Shown here one piece after another: positions 16,838-27,199 of a stretch of 64,000 nt of DNA (position 1 is the stretch's first letter; each line of letters starts with the position of its first letter). The stretch comes from Unio delphinus (taxonomy: Eukaryota; Mollusca; Bivalvia; Unionida; Unionidae). Position numbers and translations under genes: made by a program. Under the pieces are notes generated by a model. The model saw only the letters and a program-made list of their open reading frames with translations, searched no databases and was not told where the DNA came from. The stretch covers positions 1,426,001 through 1,490,000 of the forward strand of contig JAQISU010000164.1 of assembly GCA_029339505.1 (NCBI GenBank), in the 5' to 3' direction.

Positions 16838-17000
16838 GTTCTCAGTGATGGTCAGTATTTATGAATCCTCGATACCAAAATTAGAAATAAATCATGAGTA
16901 TAGCAACGATGACGACACCGATGGAATTACTTCAACGAATAGTGGAGAACACGAACCCAGTACAAACGAGTATGATATCAATAACATCAACGAATCCAGA
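16680..17000. repeat. Tandem duplication of a gene junction, 154-bp offset
   Basis: DNA from about 16682 recurs diverged from 16836, an offset of 154 bp. Both copies hold the C-terminal coding of the membrane protein in one frame and the start of the minor capsid gene in another. The offset is not a multiple of three, so the remnant of the capsid start at 16740 reads into a dead frame (stop at 17081) and the second copy at 16894 supplies the working start. Confidence 0.75.
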
Positions 17001-18243
17001 ATTCAGTGTGAATTTCCCCTCTCCGGTCCCAGTGAAGGAGATAGCGCTAGCAAAACTACGAGTGTATCACAGTTGGCCTAATATCAGATCGGTTGCATTT
17101 AGTGGTCAGCAACCCAATAACACACTGGTGTTCTCGTATAAGAATAAACCCGATAGTACTCCAGAGTGGGAAACAGTTTCGTTACCAACTGGGTCGTACC
17201 AAATTAAGCAAATCAATGCTGAAATTCAGCGTAGAATAAAATCAATCACTGGAAAAGAATCAAAAATAGCTATTAATCTTCATCAACCGACACTCTCGTC
17301 GTCGATCGAAATAAGCACAGAGGGATACATTGTAGATATATATAACAGCTCGTTAAGAACAGTGTTAGGATGGCCTGAAAAACCACCGGAAAAATCCGCC
17401 ACCGACTTAACCACGGACATACAATCATATCATGAAATCAATCCCAGTTATCGAGATAATTTATCTGATATAAGAAAAGGAAGAATCGCCGATAGATTTA
17501 TATTTACCAACAAAGACACATTGCAATGGGATTTTATCATTAAAAGAACAACCGACTCATCTGTTACTATTTCATTTACGCTAACTGACGTCCGTGGTTA
17601 TTTTAATGAGATTAAACAATTATATGACACACAACTAGAACAACTACGGAAAACAAAATCGCAAAAACACGTTGAAATAATAAATCAGCTTATATCGGAC
17701 ATGAAATATATCTATGAACTAATTATTCAAACAATAATTAATGACAACAGCGACAATAAACAACGATTCTTAACCGATTACAATATCACAGAGGACAATC
17801 TGCGTAATTTCAAGTTTCCCAAATACAACGCTGATGAACTAGCAAGAATTGTTAAAACCGATATCAAAGCGCTACAAAAATCAGATTCAGCTGTCCTCTT
17901 CAGGTATAATAATGATCCAGATGGTGGCGGTAGGCATATTGCCCCTCATAATGTGAATATTTCAACGGTGATTGCGCTCAATTTAGTATGTGATGCAATT
18001 GAAGGAAGCTATCAAATTAATCTAGAGCAATCAAATCAAGCTCAGCAGGGATATATTCTTTATTCGTTTGCACCAACAGCTCCTCCAGGATTCCTAATTA
18101 TTGAAAACCCAATTAATCCTGTCTACATGCGATGCCATAATAATTCGTTAACGAGAATTAATTTCAAACTCACCGACCAGTCAAATAATTTAATTGATTT
18201 ACAAGAAGAGGTGTTAGCGATTAGTTTGTTTGTAAAATCCTAA
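16894..18243 (+). CDS. Minor capsid (penton-like) protein
   Basis: The 449-aa protein has an N-terminal part with SLPTGSYQIKQINAEI and a following VDIYNSSLRTVLGW motif, and a C-terminal part RINFKLTDQSNNLIDLQEE, all typical of the penton-like minor capsid proteins of Polintons and adintoviruses. Between them (about residues 220-330) is a charged helical insertion, so the jelly-roll appears split by a coiled-coil-like segment. It should fill the capsid vertices. It is the last gene before the right terminal repeat. The start lies in the second copy of a local duplication. Confidence 0.8.
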   Translation: MSIATMTTPMELLQRIVENTNPVQTSMISITSTNPEFSVNFPSPVPVKEIALAKLRVYHSWPNIRSVAFSGQQPNNTLVFSYKNKPDSTPEWETVSLPTGSYQIKQINAEIQRRIKSITGKESKIAINLHQPTLSSSIEISTEGYIVDIYNSSLRTVLGWPEKPPEKSATDLTTDIQSYHEINPSYRDNLSDIRKGRIADRFIFTNKDTLQWDFIIKRTTDSSVTISFTLTDVRGYFNEIKQLYDTQLEQLRKTKSQKHVEIINQLISDMKYIYELIIQTIINDNSDNKQRFLTDYNITEDNLRNFKFPKYNADELARIVKTDIKALQKSDSAVLFRYNNDPDGGGRHIAPHNVNISTVIALNLVCDAIEGSYQINLEQSNQAQQGYILYSFAPTAPPGFLIIENPINPVYMRCHNNSLTRINFKLTDQSNNLIDLQEEVLAISLFVKS

Positions 18244-18281
18244 ATTGCTTTGCAATTTCAAATGATTTTCGTCCTATAAAG

Positions 18282-18506
18282 TCGATCAAATATTTGGTTG
18301 AAATCATTTATTATTTTTTGTTAACCCAGTGATGAAATCACTAGTGATAAAATCACTAGCAGCAGAGAGGGTGGATGACAACGACGTTGGCGTATATAAG
18401 GAAATCTTATTTTATCGAATAGACGCCATTTTTTTTACTATTTGGTGGAAGCCTCAGATTTCCGAATCGACGCTCGGAAAGTTGTGAGGTTCACCCTCTC
18501 TGCTGC
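18282..18506 (-). repeat. Polinton right terminal inverted repeat, 225 bp
   Basis: Reverse complement of 1246-1470, including the nested inverted 15-mer and the two AGTGAT/ATCACT hairpins. Between the minor capsid stop and this repeat there are only 38 bases, containing the hairpin AAATTGC-TTT-GCAATTT (18243-18259). Confidence 0.95.
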
Positions 18507-18513
18507 TGGAGTA
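18507..18513. repeat. Target-site duplication, right copy
   Basis: TGGAGTA, same as 1239-1245. It is followed by a run of about 18 A and a short GA run. Confidence 0.85.
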
Positions 18514-18844
18514 AAAAAAAAAAAAAAAAAGAGAGAGAGAGATTAATTTATAACATTTTACAAATTTTCCTTTATTTCATCAGCTCCATTGACTAAGTGC
18601 ATTACTATTATGTTACTCAGACTTACCTGACAATTGCATTAGAAAAATAAAACCCAATGATGCTACAGAGATCAATAAAAATATTCATGTGATTACCAAT
18701 ATTACACTAGGCAGTATTCAGGTCTAAGACAACACTATCATGAGTGAGATCAGTATTTATCATGTGATCAATAAGACTACACTGGGCTGTAGTGAGATCA
18801 TTATTTCTCTTTCATGTGATCAAGAGTTGTTACTTTCTTACCTA

Positions 18845-19039
18845 GGAGCCCCGAGTGGTCTAAAGCACTCATCATTACGGATCATTGCCATCTCACTGCT
18901 ATCTGCATGGGTTTTAATCTCAGGCTTGGCCAATGTGGGTATATGAGAAAGCTTGCCAGTAGCTTCTCGTGTGTTGGTGGCTCTTTCCATGTGTTTTCAT
19001 GGGTTCTTCCTTCACCTTTTAATTTTGCTGCCACATATA
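18845..19039 (+). mobile_element. tRNA-derived SINE, + copy
   Basis: Begins GGAGCCCCGAGTGGTCTAAA, like the head of a leucine-type tRNA, and continues through TGAGAAAGCTTGCCAGTAGC and GGGTTCTTCC to a CTGCCACATATAG tail. The same order occurs inverted at 34067-34282, 52505-52692 and 59413-59620. Polymerase III transcription from internal boxes A and B is expected for such elements. Confidence 0.7.
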
Positions 19040-19787
19040 GACACTTGTTCTGAAAAATGGCATTAAACCCTATAACACAACAACTTTCTTGCCTTGATCG
19101 TTTGTACTGGTTTGTTATCTCCAGTTGACTGTCATGTGACAGTTTGATGAAGTCATAATTTAGTAAAACTCAGATTGTCGACATTGTAATATTTAATGCA
19201 TTAATATGGGTGCAATGAAAGTTGATGAATGGATGAAAAAGATTATAGATCTCCACCTAGGTTCATTTTGTCTGACTTGGCAAGCATTGATATAAAAAAT
19301 TTGTTTTAGCTGATAAAATGTTAAGATAATAGTTGATCAATGTTCATAAATTTTGGAAAATACTTCTTTTTTCTTTACCATCCACATAATGTATATGTCT
19401 TTGATTGAATATTAATTGCAAATAAAGATTATATTCAGTGTGTGGTGACAGGATTTTCTTTAGAATCTGATCCAAATTTACTGGTAATGATACAAGATAC
19501 CACATCTAACTTTAGAAAAATCACTCGTATGGGAAGAAGTTCTCACCCCAGTAGCTTTTATAAAGGTTACCACAAATGTCGTCACCTATCTTGATAGATA
19601 CAACAAAATGTTGAACTAACTTTCAGCCTTTTTATATTTGTCATCCATTAACTATTTATTATCAAATTAAGGTTGGTAATGCCAAATTGTTTTCAATGGA
19701 TATATTTTCTGTACCCATGGAACCTTTCATGTCTTTTTGTCTAATGAGTGAAAATATTCCTCAATGGACTCTTGTTTTCCCTTCCAG

Positions 19788-19950
19788 TCCTGCAGCGTCT
19801 CCTGGTGTCAATGTTTACCAGTTTAATGGCAATGGGTACACTGTAACAGCTCAAGTCCGTATTCCCAGGCAAATCTCTTTCAACATGGTTCTGGAGTTTA
19901 AGACCTACTGGGAAAATGCAACTTTATTCTTTGCAGGAAATTCTTCATCA
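19788..19950 (+). CDS. Laminin alpha exon, LG2 first part
   Basis: Flanked by a pyrimidine-rich acceptor ending CTTCCAG and donor GTAAGG. It encodes YQFNGNGYTVT and the strand LEFKTYWENATLFFAGN, the usual beginning of a laminin G domain. The exon ends one base into a codon. LG modules of laminin alpha chains bind dystroglycan, integrins and heparin in basement membranes. It is the first exon after the Polinton. Confidence 0.8.
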
Positions 19951-21922
19951 GTAAGGCTGATTTACTGCATCAGACATCTAAGAATTTACAACATATACAT
20001 TATATTTAGATGGTTCCTTTTGGTTGGGAAAAGTTAGGGCGTTTTAGTCGGAGAAAACGTCTAATAGTTTGTTCTCTGAGGAAATTTGTAATATGAGCAA
20101 TGAATGCACTGGGAAATTTGTTTTTTTTTCTCCAATCCTGTCAAGTTACCTTGGATACCAATACTGTATAGTGACAAGGAAAATGAAACAGACAGGGCTT
20201 ATAACTCTTAAACAAACATATATACATATATCTGCCTTCTCTTTGTAGGTCATGAGAAAAATAATTTGTATACTTGTTGTTCCCAACTGTTGTGCAGCAA
20301 ATAGGGGACATAGTATCTATATTCCATCAATCTATTAATCCATCACCCTTTTGTCCCATTTTATGAATGAAACTTGTACATCATCAGGTGTGTTGTAAAG
20401 CATATTGAGGGTCAAGGTCATGGCTCAGTACATTCTGCCACACCACTGAATAACTTGCAAGCAATTTTATCAGATAAACAAATAAAACTCATTATACTTA
20501 TGTACCTCAACATTAGACTGTGTTTCCTTTTCTTTCTAAACTCAGTTCCAAAAAGACCTCACAATAATAGTAATAATCTCACAGATCATTATGTGTCTGA
20601 ATTTGGTACAAAAAAACTGATAGCAAATTATGTAAGGAAAGATAAAGCATATTTATGGTTCAATATGTATGCCAATGTACTTCCCAAGGTCAACAAATAT
20701 TGTCTGTATAGACTTCATTCTGCTAGAATGTCTCTGCACATGTATGTCCCAAGGTCCATAACTGGTGTCTGTGTAAATTTCAATCTGCTAGAATTTCTCT
20801 GCACATGTATGTCCCAAGGTCCATAACTGATCTGTATAAATATCATATTGCTAGATATGCTTTCTTGGTTTTTTAATAAAAACAAAACTAATTGCATAAA
20901 AGACAAACACAAAAAAACTGAATGACTTTATTCTTCATGGATTATAATAAGATTTAGCACTTAAAAGTTGACTCCTTTCAAATAAAAACTTAGATCAGAG
21001 TACAGTGATCATTTATATAAAAAGAAGTTTTATCATAAGACACTTTCTTCTTCAAGAATACAACTCATCTTGCCAAATTATTAAATCTTGTTTATTTTGA
21101 CACAACATTTAAAACAGTTGGTGAAATTATTGTAAAATTTCAGTAGCAGTTATATTTGAACATGGACACGATCTCATCCCCAAATGATAATGAATATTTT
21201 ACACATTATTATTACCTGGGGGAAATTTTGTAATTTTTTGTTGTTGTTCTATGAAATTTAAGAAGCAATGCCAAGAAAACGTTATATCTAAATTTGTGCT
21301 ATAATGAAGCATTCTGTAATAGGATTTCACCTTATGCTTTGTTCCACATTCTAAAACTAACCTTGTCTATATTTGTCACAAACTTTTCTTCAGATATATT
21401 TAACCTTGAAGATGTTTTTGTGAAGTAAAGACAGACCTACAATAATGCAATCTAAGAGATTTGTTGGATCAGATTTTCTGGTAATGCTACCTGTCATATT
21501 CAGGAAACTTAGGTTCTGCATTGCTAAATATATAAATTTTCTACCAAATACCACAAGAATAGGGTATTTTTGAGGACAAAATGCCTGTACTAAGCACATG
21601 CCATGCCTTGTATTGTGTGTGGCTGATGTTGCAAAAGCACGTACAACAAAGTTGGTGAAATGAGTTCAATTTGTAATGAGATGTAAGGGTTCAGCTAATA
21701 TTGCTGGATCAAGTACTTAAAATAATAAAATAAGAAGAAAGCATTTTTGGCAAAGACCAACCAACTATGTTGCTTAAACTGTAAGTGGGCTATTTTTAAA
21801 CATTTTGTAATAGAATACTTGAATAAAAGCAAGGCTATATTTGTACCAAAAGAATCAGATAATTATTTTGTTAGACAAGTTTTGTTGTCTTAGAAATTAA
21901 AGTACCTTTATGTTCCAGGGAG

Positions 21923-22066
21923 AATTTACATCAGTGGAACTGCAGAATGGGCAAGTTGTGTTTCAGTTTTATCTTGGTGCTGCCACCTATGGTAGAATTG
22001 CATCCGAGTTAAAGTATAACAGAAATAAATGGGTGGAAGTGAGCATAGACAGACTGGGGAAAATGG
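21923..22066 (+). CDS. Laminin alpha exon, LG2 middle, GC donor
   Basis: Encodes FTSVELQNGQVVFQF and WVEVSIDRLGKM, matching the middle of an LG domain. An acceptor AG at 21921-21922 keeps frame with the previous exon; another AG lies at 21917-21918 but would break the frame. The donor reads GG|GCAAGT, a GC donor, and only this cut keeps frame with the next exon. Confidence 0.75.
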
Positions 22067-22230
22067 GCAAGTATATTTATTTCAAAATTGATTCTTGAAC
22101 ACTGAATCAGTCTCACTACTTCAAATCTCATACAATAAACATAAAATTAAATGACTGGAATTTCTTGTTATAACTTTACACATATTTATGCAAGCCACTC
22201 TTTGAAGAACATATGTACAGTCAATAAGGA

Positions 22231-22442
22231 ACTACCAGTAAGTACATATGGGTACAGCAAACCACTAACTATCAGCAAGTACATATGGGTACAGAAACCA
22301 CTAACTACCAGGTAGTACATATGGGTACAGCAAACCACAAACTACCAGTAAGTACATATGGGTACAGCAAACCACTAACTACCAGTAAGTACATATGGGT
22401 ACAGCAAACCACTAACTACCAGTAAGTACATACATGTACAGT
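22231..22442. repeat. Minisatellite, unit about 37 bp
   Basis: About six copies of a unit containing AGTACATATGGGTACAGCAA and ACCACTAACTACC in an intron. No coding signal. Confidence 0.9.
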
Positions 22443-23042
22443 AAGAGTGTGTGTGTGTATGTGATTTGGATTTTTAATGGTCTTATTCATGGTTGGGTTA
22501 TTTTTTTGCCCAGTAAAGCACAAGTCCCTTCAAGGGAATCTTGTTTATAATTTTATTCACATTATGTTTTAAATGGAGGCATTTCAAATTCCTTGTAATT
22601 TTTCAGCCAATTGCTGAAAAAGTAAATTGAGAGCAGCAGTGTTCACAAAAATAATGATTTAGTTTTGGAGAATCTTGTTTTGATCCTGTCCTTTCATCCA
22701 TCCATTCCAAACATTGTGAAAACCACTCAGTAGAGACACAACTTAGCTCAATTATTTGTTTGCCTATGCTGATGACCTTCTTAGATTTTCAGTCCATTAC
22801 AAAAAAATTTCATTTTTTTATAAATACAAAATTGGAACATTTTGGACTTGAACATTTTGGCCTGCAGTGTTTTACAAACATAAATCAAGTTTTTGTAATA
22901 TTCTTTTATCCATCAATCCTGTCGATTGGAACATTTTGGTCAAGTTTTTGTAATATTCTTTTGTCCATCAATTCTGTCGATTGGAACATTTTGGTCTGCA
23001 GTGTTTTTATTATTCATCAATTCTGTCGATGTGATCTTTCAG

Positions 23043-23187
23043 CGATGATGACGGTTGATCAGGAGAGGAAATCCCTACTTAGCAGCAGCCCTCCTGGGGA
23101 CGCATTTCTGGATGTGCAGAACAGCGATCTCTTCTTTGGTGGAATTCCAGGAGATGCAAATATGAGTATCTATGGCCAAGTGTCAGG
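23043..23187 (+). CDS. Laminin alpha exon, LG2 third part
   Basis: Acceptor TTTCAG, donor GTATGC. It encodes MTVDQERKSLL and DLFFGGIPGDANM; the phrase FFGGIPG is characteristic of LG domains. Two bases of the last codon are here and one in the exon at 37337, which lies 14 kb downstream across the most repeat-rich intron. Confidence 0.8.
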
Positions 23188-23465
23188 GTATGCAGATCAC
23201 TTTTTTGTACAGGTGATAAAAAAGTATTGGTTTAATTGGTACTGGAAACATTACTGAAGTCATCTAGAATGTCACAGCTGAAATTCATGAAAATATCAAA
23301 ATGTCATATTTTTTCAGCATTCTTTGATTTTTCTTATCAAGTATAGTCATTCTGTTAAGTTGTTAGACTCTAAGTTGCTGAGCCAAATAAATAGGTAGTC
23401 CCCTAAAGTGAGGTTTGGGATCACTGTAGGCATTGAGAGATTTTTCAGTGTCTGTATCCATGAGA

Positions 23466-23497
23466 CAATAATAATAATAATAATAATAATAATAGTG

Positions 23498-23532
<35 letters not shown>
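23466..23532. repeat. (AAT)n microsatellite
   Basis: About 67 bp of AAT repeats with one interruption. The rest of the interval to the DNA transposon at 24791 is plain intron. Confidence 0.95.
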
Positions 23533-23534
<2 letters not shown>

Positions 23535-24790
23535 CTTTAGTTTCATAGGATGACTCAATTAGTTACAAATAAGAAACTAATCTACGTTCAGGGTCTTTGT
23601 TATGTACATACAAAATACATTTAGCTAATAATAAGTTTGTACATGCATATGCACACACACACAAATACACAGTATATAAACAGCTATTCACATATAATAA
23701 ATGCTAAATTGCTGCATAAATGAAAATGAAGCACAGGAGATAGGTGGTGTAGCATGGGTTAATTTATCTAATACATGTACACCTATTATGGAAGGAAGTG
23801 ATGCTTGGAGCTGTTGTGTGGAATGTTATTCCAAACAAGTGCACTTGAAAATTGAAAGCTGTTTTTGAATAGTTCATTTTTTGGGTTGGGTACTTTGAAA
23901 TTTTATCCTTTTAATGATCTCAGATTTGGTGTACCAGCAGATTTTCTTTCCTCGAAAACACACTGCCTGTATTTGACAGACTGATTTTAGAAAGAATTTG
24001 GTTCAATTATCTTTGTTTTCCTTCAGTTAAAGGGGACGAAAACCCTGACCTGCATAATTTTATTGTAAATAGAAGGATATTTAGTAGTTTGTGTATTTAA
24101 TCTATCCCAACTATTTGTTTATTTGCATCTTATTAATTTGCAATTCAATTTCATAAAAGAATACTGTCCTGTTTTCCGAGATCATACGGAAAGTCCCTAC
24201 CACGAATTTGTTAGCTCCCTTCCTTATACACAGGAATGTGATGTCATTTGAGACGATTAACATATATGAGTCGTATTCAGTTTGTGCAGCAAAGTGTCAA
24301 GTAGAAACAAGACGGTTCAATACACAGCGCTAAATTGTGTGAATCAAATATACAATTTAAGTGTCTCAAAATATGCCTTACAAAATAATCTTTTAGGAAG
24401 AAAAAAACAAACAAATTTGGAACATATAGAATACTTTATTCTTCTTCTATACCACCGCTGGGCAGCTCTTATACTGCACAGAGAACCCATATGAAAGGGT
24501 ACCATAAACAATTTAGGAAAATCTTTAAACGGACTAATAAATAAATAAACTCTAGTCTGGAGAAGTACAATTTAAATTTTACAAACTGTATGGACCCCCA
24601 CTCGAGCACAGTCGAACTCAATATAAAATAGACAATGCGAAGAACAACAAGGAAAAAATACAAGCCATAAAACAATCAGTTTTTTTATAGTCCCCCTTAA
24701 CAAATATAGTACACCATACTTCGTTCAAAATTAAAAATTAAATGAATTTAAAATGATTTGTGATTTTTCTTTATATATATATATCACATA

Positions 24791-26394
24791 CAGTGTGACC
24801 CCGCTATAATGCAGTAGTTGGGAGCCAAAGAAACCAACCGCATTATAGACCGAACCGTGTTATAAGCAACCAGGTCAGTTAGCTGAAGAAAATGATGCAT
24901 GTAACCAAAACAATTGCATAATAAATGCAGGTGGTTAAATACGTGCTTCATCGGCAGTTACCATCTTAAATTGTTGCGTATTAAATGAGAAATACACCTT
25001 TAATGAAGACGTATATAATAGTTTACTTTATTTAGAGAACCACGAATCAGTACATATACGTGAATGCTGTTTATATATACATGTCTAATGTTTAGCATGA
25101 ATAAGATTATCAACACCGTGTACTCACCTACAAACCTCATCATATACATTGAATCCACAATACAAGTGATTCCATCGAAAATATGCACACACACAGCTTT
25201 GAAATATTCAATAATTGTGTCACAAGTCATATTGGTCTGAATTCAGTGGAAAAACATAGCACACTCACGTAATGAATGACGAAGCACATTTACTTTTCAG
25301 TACGTCCCAAGTTGGTAAAAGTTAGTTTGTGTTTTAAGCCTCCTATGGTAGCGTTCATAAGCATAAACTTTATCCCAGCAAAAAGGTAACTTTCACAGCA
25401 CAATTAATGTGTTCCAGTCACATTGGAAAATACAAATATCCATCAGATTCCATCATTTTTATTTAAGTTTGGAACTGACTTCCTTTGAATAAAAAGCTCT
25501 TTGTTTTTATTGAAAGATTGTAGTTGGCTTTCTTTGATGACAGGTTCATGCATTATTGAAGTCACCGCTAAAGGATAGCTTTGGAAAACCATTATGATGT
25601 AACAAGACACTGTTAAGATGGTTTTTCAGTATAGACAAAAAAAATTGTTTATGTAACAATATAAATTTCAGTGCATTTTATATCAAGTTTGCGGTTACCT
25701 TTTATGGGGCCTCTGAATTTCTCCACTCCAAACCAGTGGCTGTATATACAAGTTTAAACAGCCAACAATGTCATCAATAAAAAAAAAAGTCGCCAGATGG
25801 TATATTTTGCCCCCAATAAGGAAAAAAAATTGCAGTTTGCGACATTGCCGAAGCGATCCTTGAATAAACGTTTTGCACTTTAATTTTCATACGTCCTGCT
25901 TGGTTGTGTATATGTATGTAGTGAAAAATAAAACACGTGTCGGTTATTGTTTGTGCAATGATTGTATACAGAATTAATTGAAGACAATCACAAAGACAAC
26001 TTACTTGCTTTACCCGTGGATCAGTAACAAGTAACATTTCCGATAATGTTAATTTTGGCATAACACTTCACGCAACGAAATTGTTAAATTTCAGAAGATA
26101 CGCCACGATCGTATTATATTCGAATTCATACTAGAACTATTCCCCAGAATGATAATATTTCTCGTACTTAAAAAAAATAAATACACGTACATGAAATCAA
26201 AATTGCAGGGACCATGCCACAATCGTATTAAATTAGAATTCATACGCAATCTCTTCCCATAATGATAATAAACTTTGAACCCAAAAATATTTTTTTAATG
26301 TGCGAATGATATACAAAATTTCGGGAGCCACGCTATGATCACGTTATATTCAAATTCACATTATAGCAGAGTGCGTTATAGCGGGGTCACACTG
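24791..26394. mobile_element. Tigger/pogo-like DNA transposon, non-autonomous
   Basis: Terminal inverted repeats CAGTGTGACCCCGCTATAA (24791) and TTATAGCGGGGTCACACTG (26394), each flanked by TA. The terminus and TA target fit the Tc1/mariner-pogo group. No transposase domain is recognisable inside. The right part (about 26080-26360) holds three diverged copies of a roughly 120-bp unit. Confidence 0.8.
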
Positions 26395-26937
26395 TACCTA
26401 TAGCACCAACAAAAAAAAACATACATGGGGTACAGGTGACTTTTCGTCAAGGTCGACCAACTAGGGAAGGAATTTTAAGATTAGATGAATAAAACCTACT
26501 CGGATGATCAACCCTATAGAAACACTAAGGACTTAATAACCCTCAAAGTTAAGCTACATAAATGGAAATTTTAGAAAGGTGAGATAAAATATATTAAAAA
26601 CCCCACCAAACTACATATAGGGAGGAACACACCAACACATGAAAATTTTGCTCCTTTTGTTTTCGAAAATGGGGGTGGGAATCTGTCTGGTGCCCGCCAC
26701 CCCCCAAAACAGTTGTATGAATAATAAAAGTTCCAGACAGAAGATTAGTTTGGCAGGTTGTGGCAGAGACATTTCGAGTTTGAATGTTTCTCTAAAGACC
26801 CAAGAGCAGCACCATTGTCAGAATCTGATGAGTCCTGTTCGTCTTTGTCCCACGAATCTATCATGTAAGGATGGATGTTAATGGAATATTCTACTTTGGG
26901 AATGTTGTTGTTGTTGTAGGGTTTAACACCATTTTTC

Positions 26938-26990
26938 AGCACACGTAACGGAGAGCTCTTTAGACCACTTGGCCACATGGGGCCCCGTTT
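26938..26990 (-). repeat. Fragment of the tRNA-derived SINE
   Basis: Matches the box A end of the SINE in inverted orientation (GTAACGGAGAGC...TTTAGACCACTTGGCC). The rest is missing. Confidence 0.5.
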
Positions 26991-27199
26991 TTGGAATGTC
27001 ATCTCCATCACTGTTTTCACTGAGAGAACTCGCCCCATGCTGAACTCGCCCTGGGAAAACTCGCTCCATTGAGAACTCGCTCCAGTTTACCTGGTTGAAC
27101 CAAATGGTTGGAGAAGTCACCTTAAAACTTGTCATCCAGAAAATCTATTTAATATTTATCTTTCAAAGAAATAAATTATTTTGAAGATAAAAATGTGTA

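Larger units (their letters stand above)
1246..18506. mobile_element. Polinton/Maverick (adintovirus-like) element, complete
   Basis: A 17.3-kb element bounded by 225-bp inverted terminal repeats and a short target duplication. It encodes the diagnostic set: retroviral-type integrase, family B DNA polymerase, A32-type packaging ATPase, adenain-type protease, double jelly-roll major capsid and minor capsid. Extra genes are a PLA2 domain, a DUF5679-like zinc ribbon, an HNH endonuclease and several unknowns. Identical terminal repeats and almost entirely open genes point to a recent insertion. The one clear lesion is the TGA at 12432-12434 in the capsid gene. The element lies in a laminin intron, so no host coding sequence is interrupted. 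Confidence 0.95.

Noticed and set aside
16740..17081. Separate 113-aa gene
   Set aside because: It is the relic of the minor capsid start left by a 154-bp duplication, read through into a non-conserved frame.
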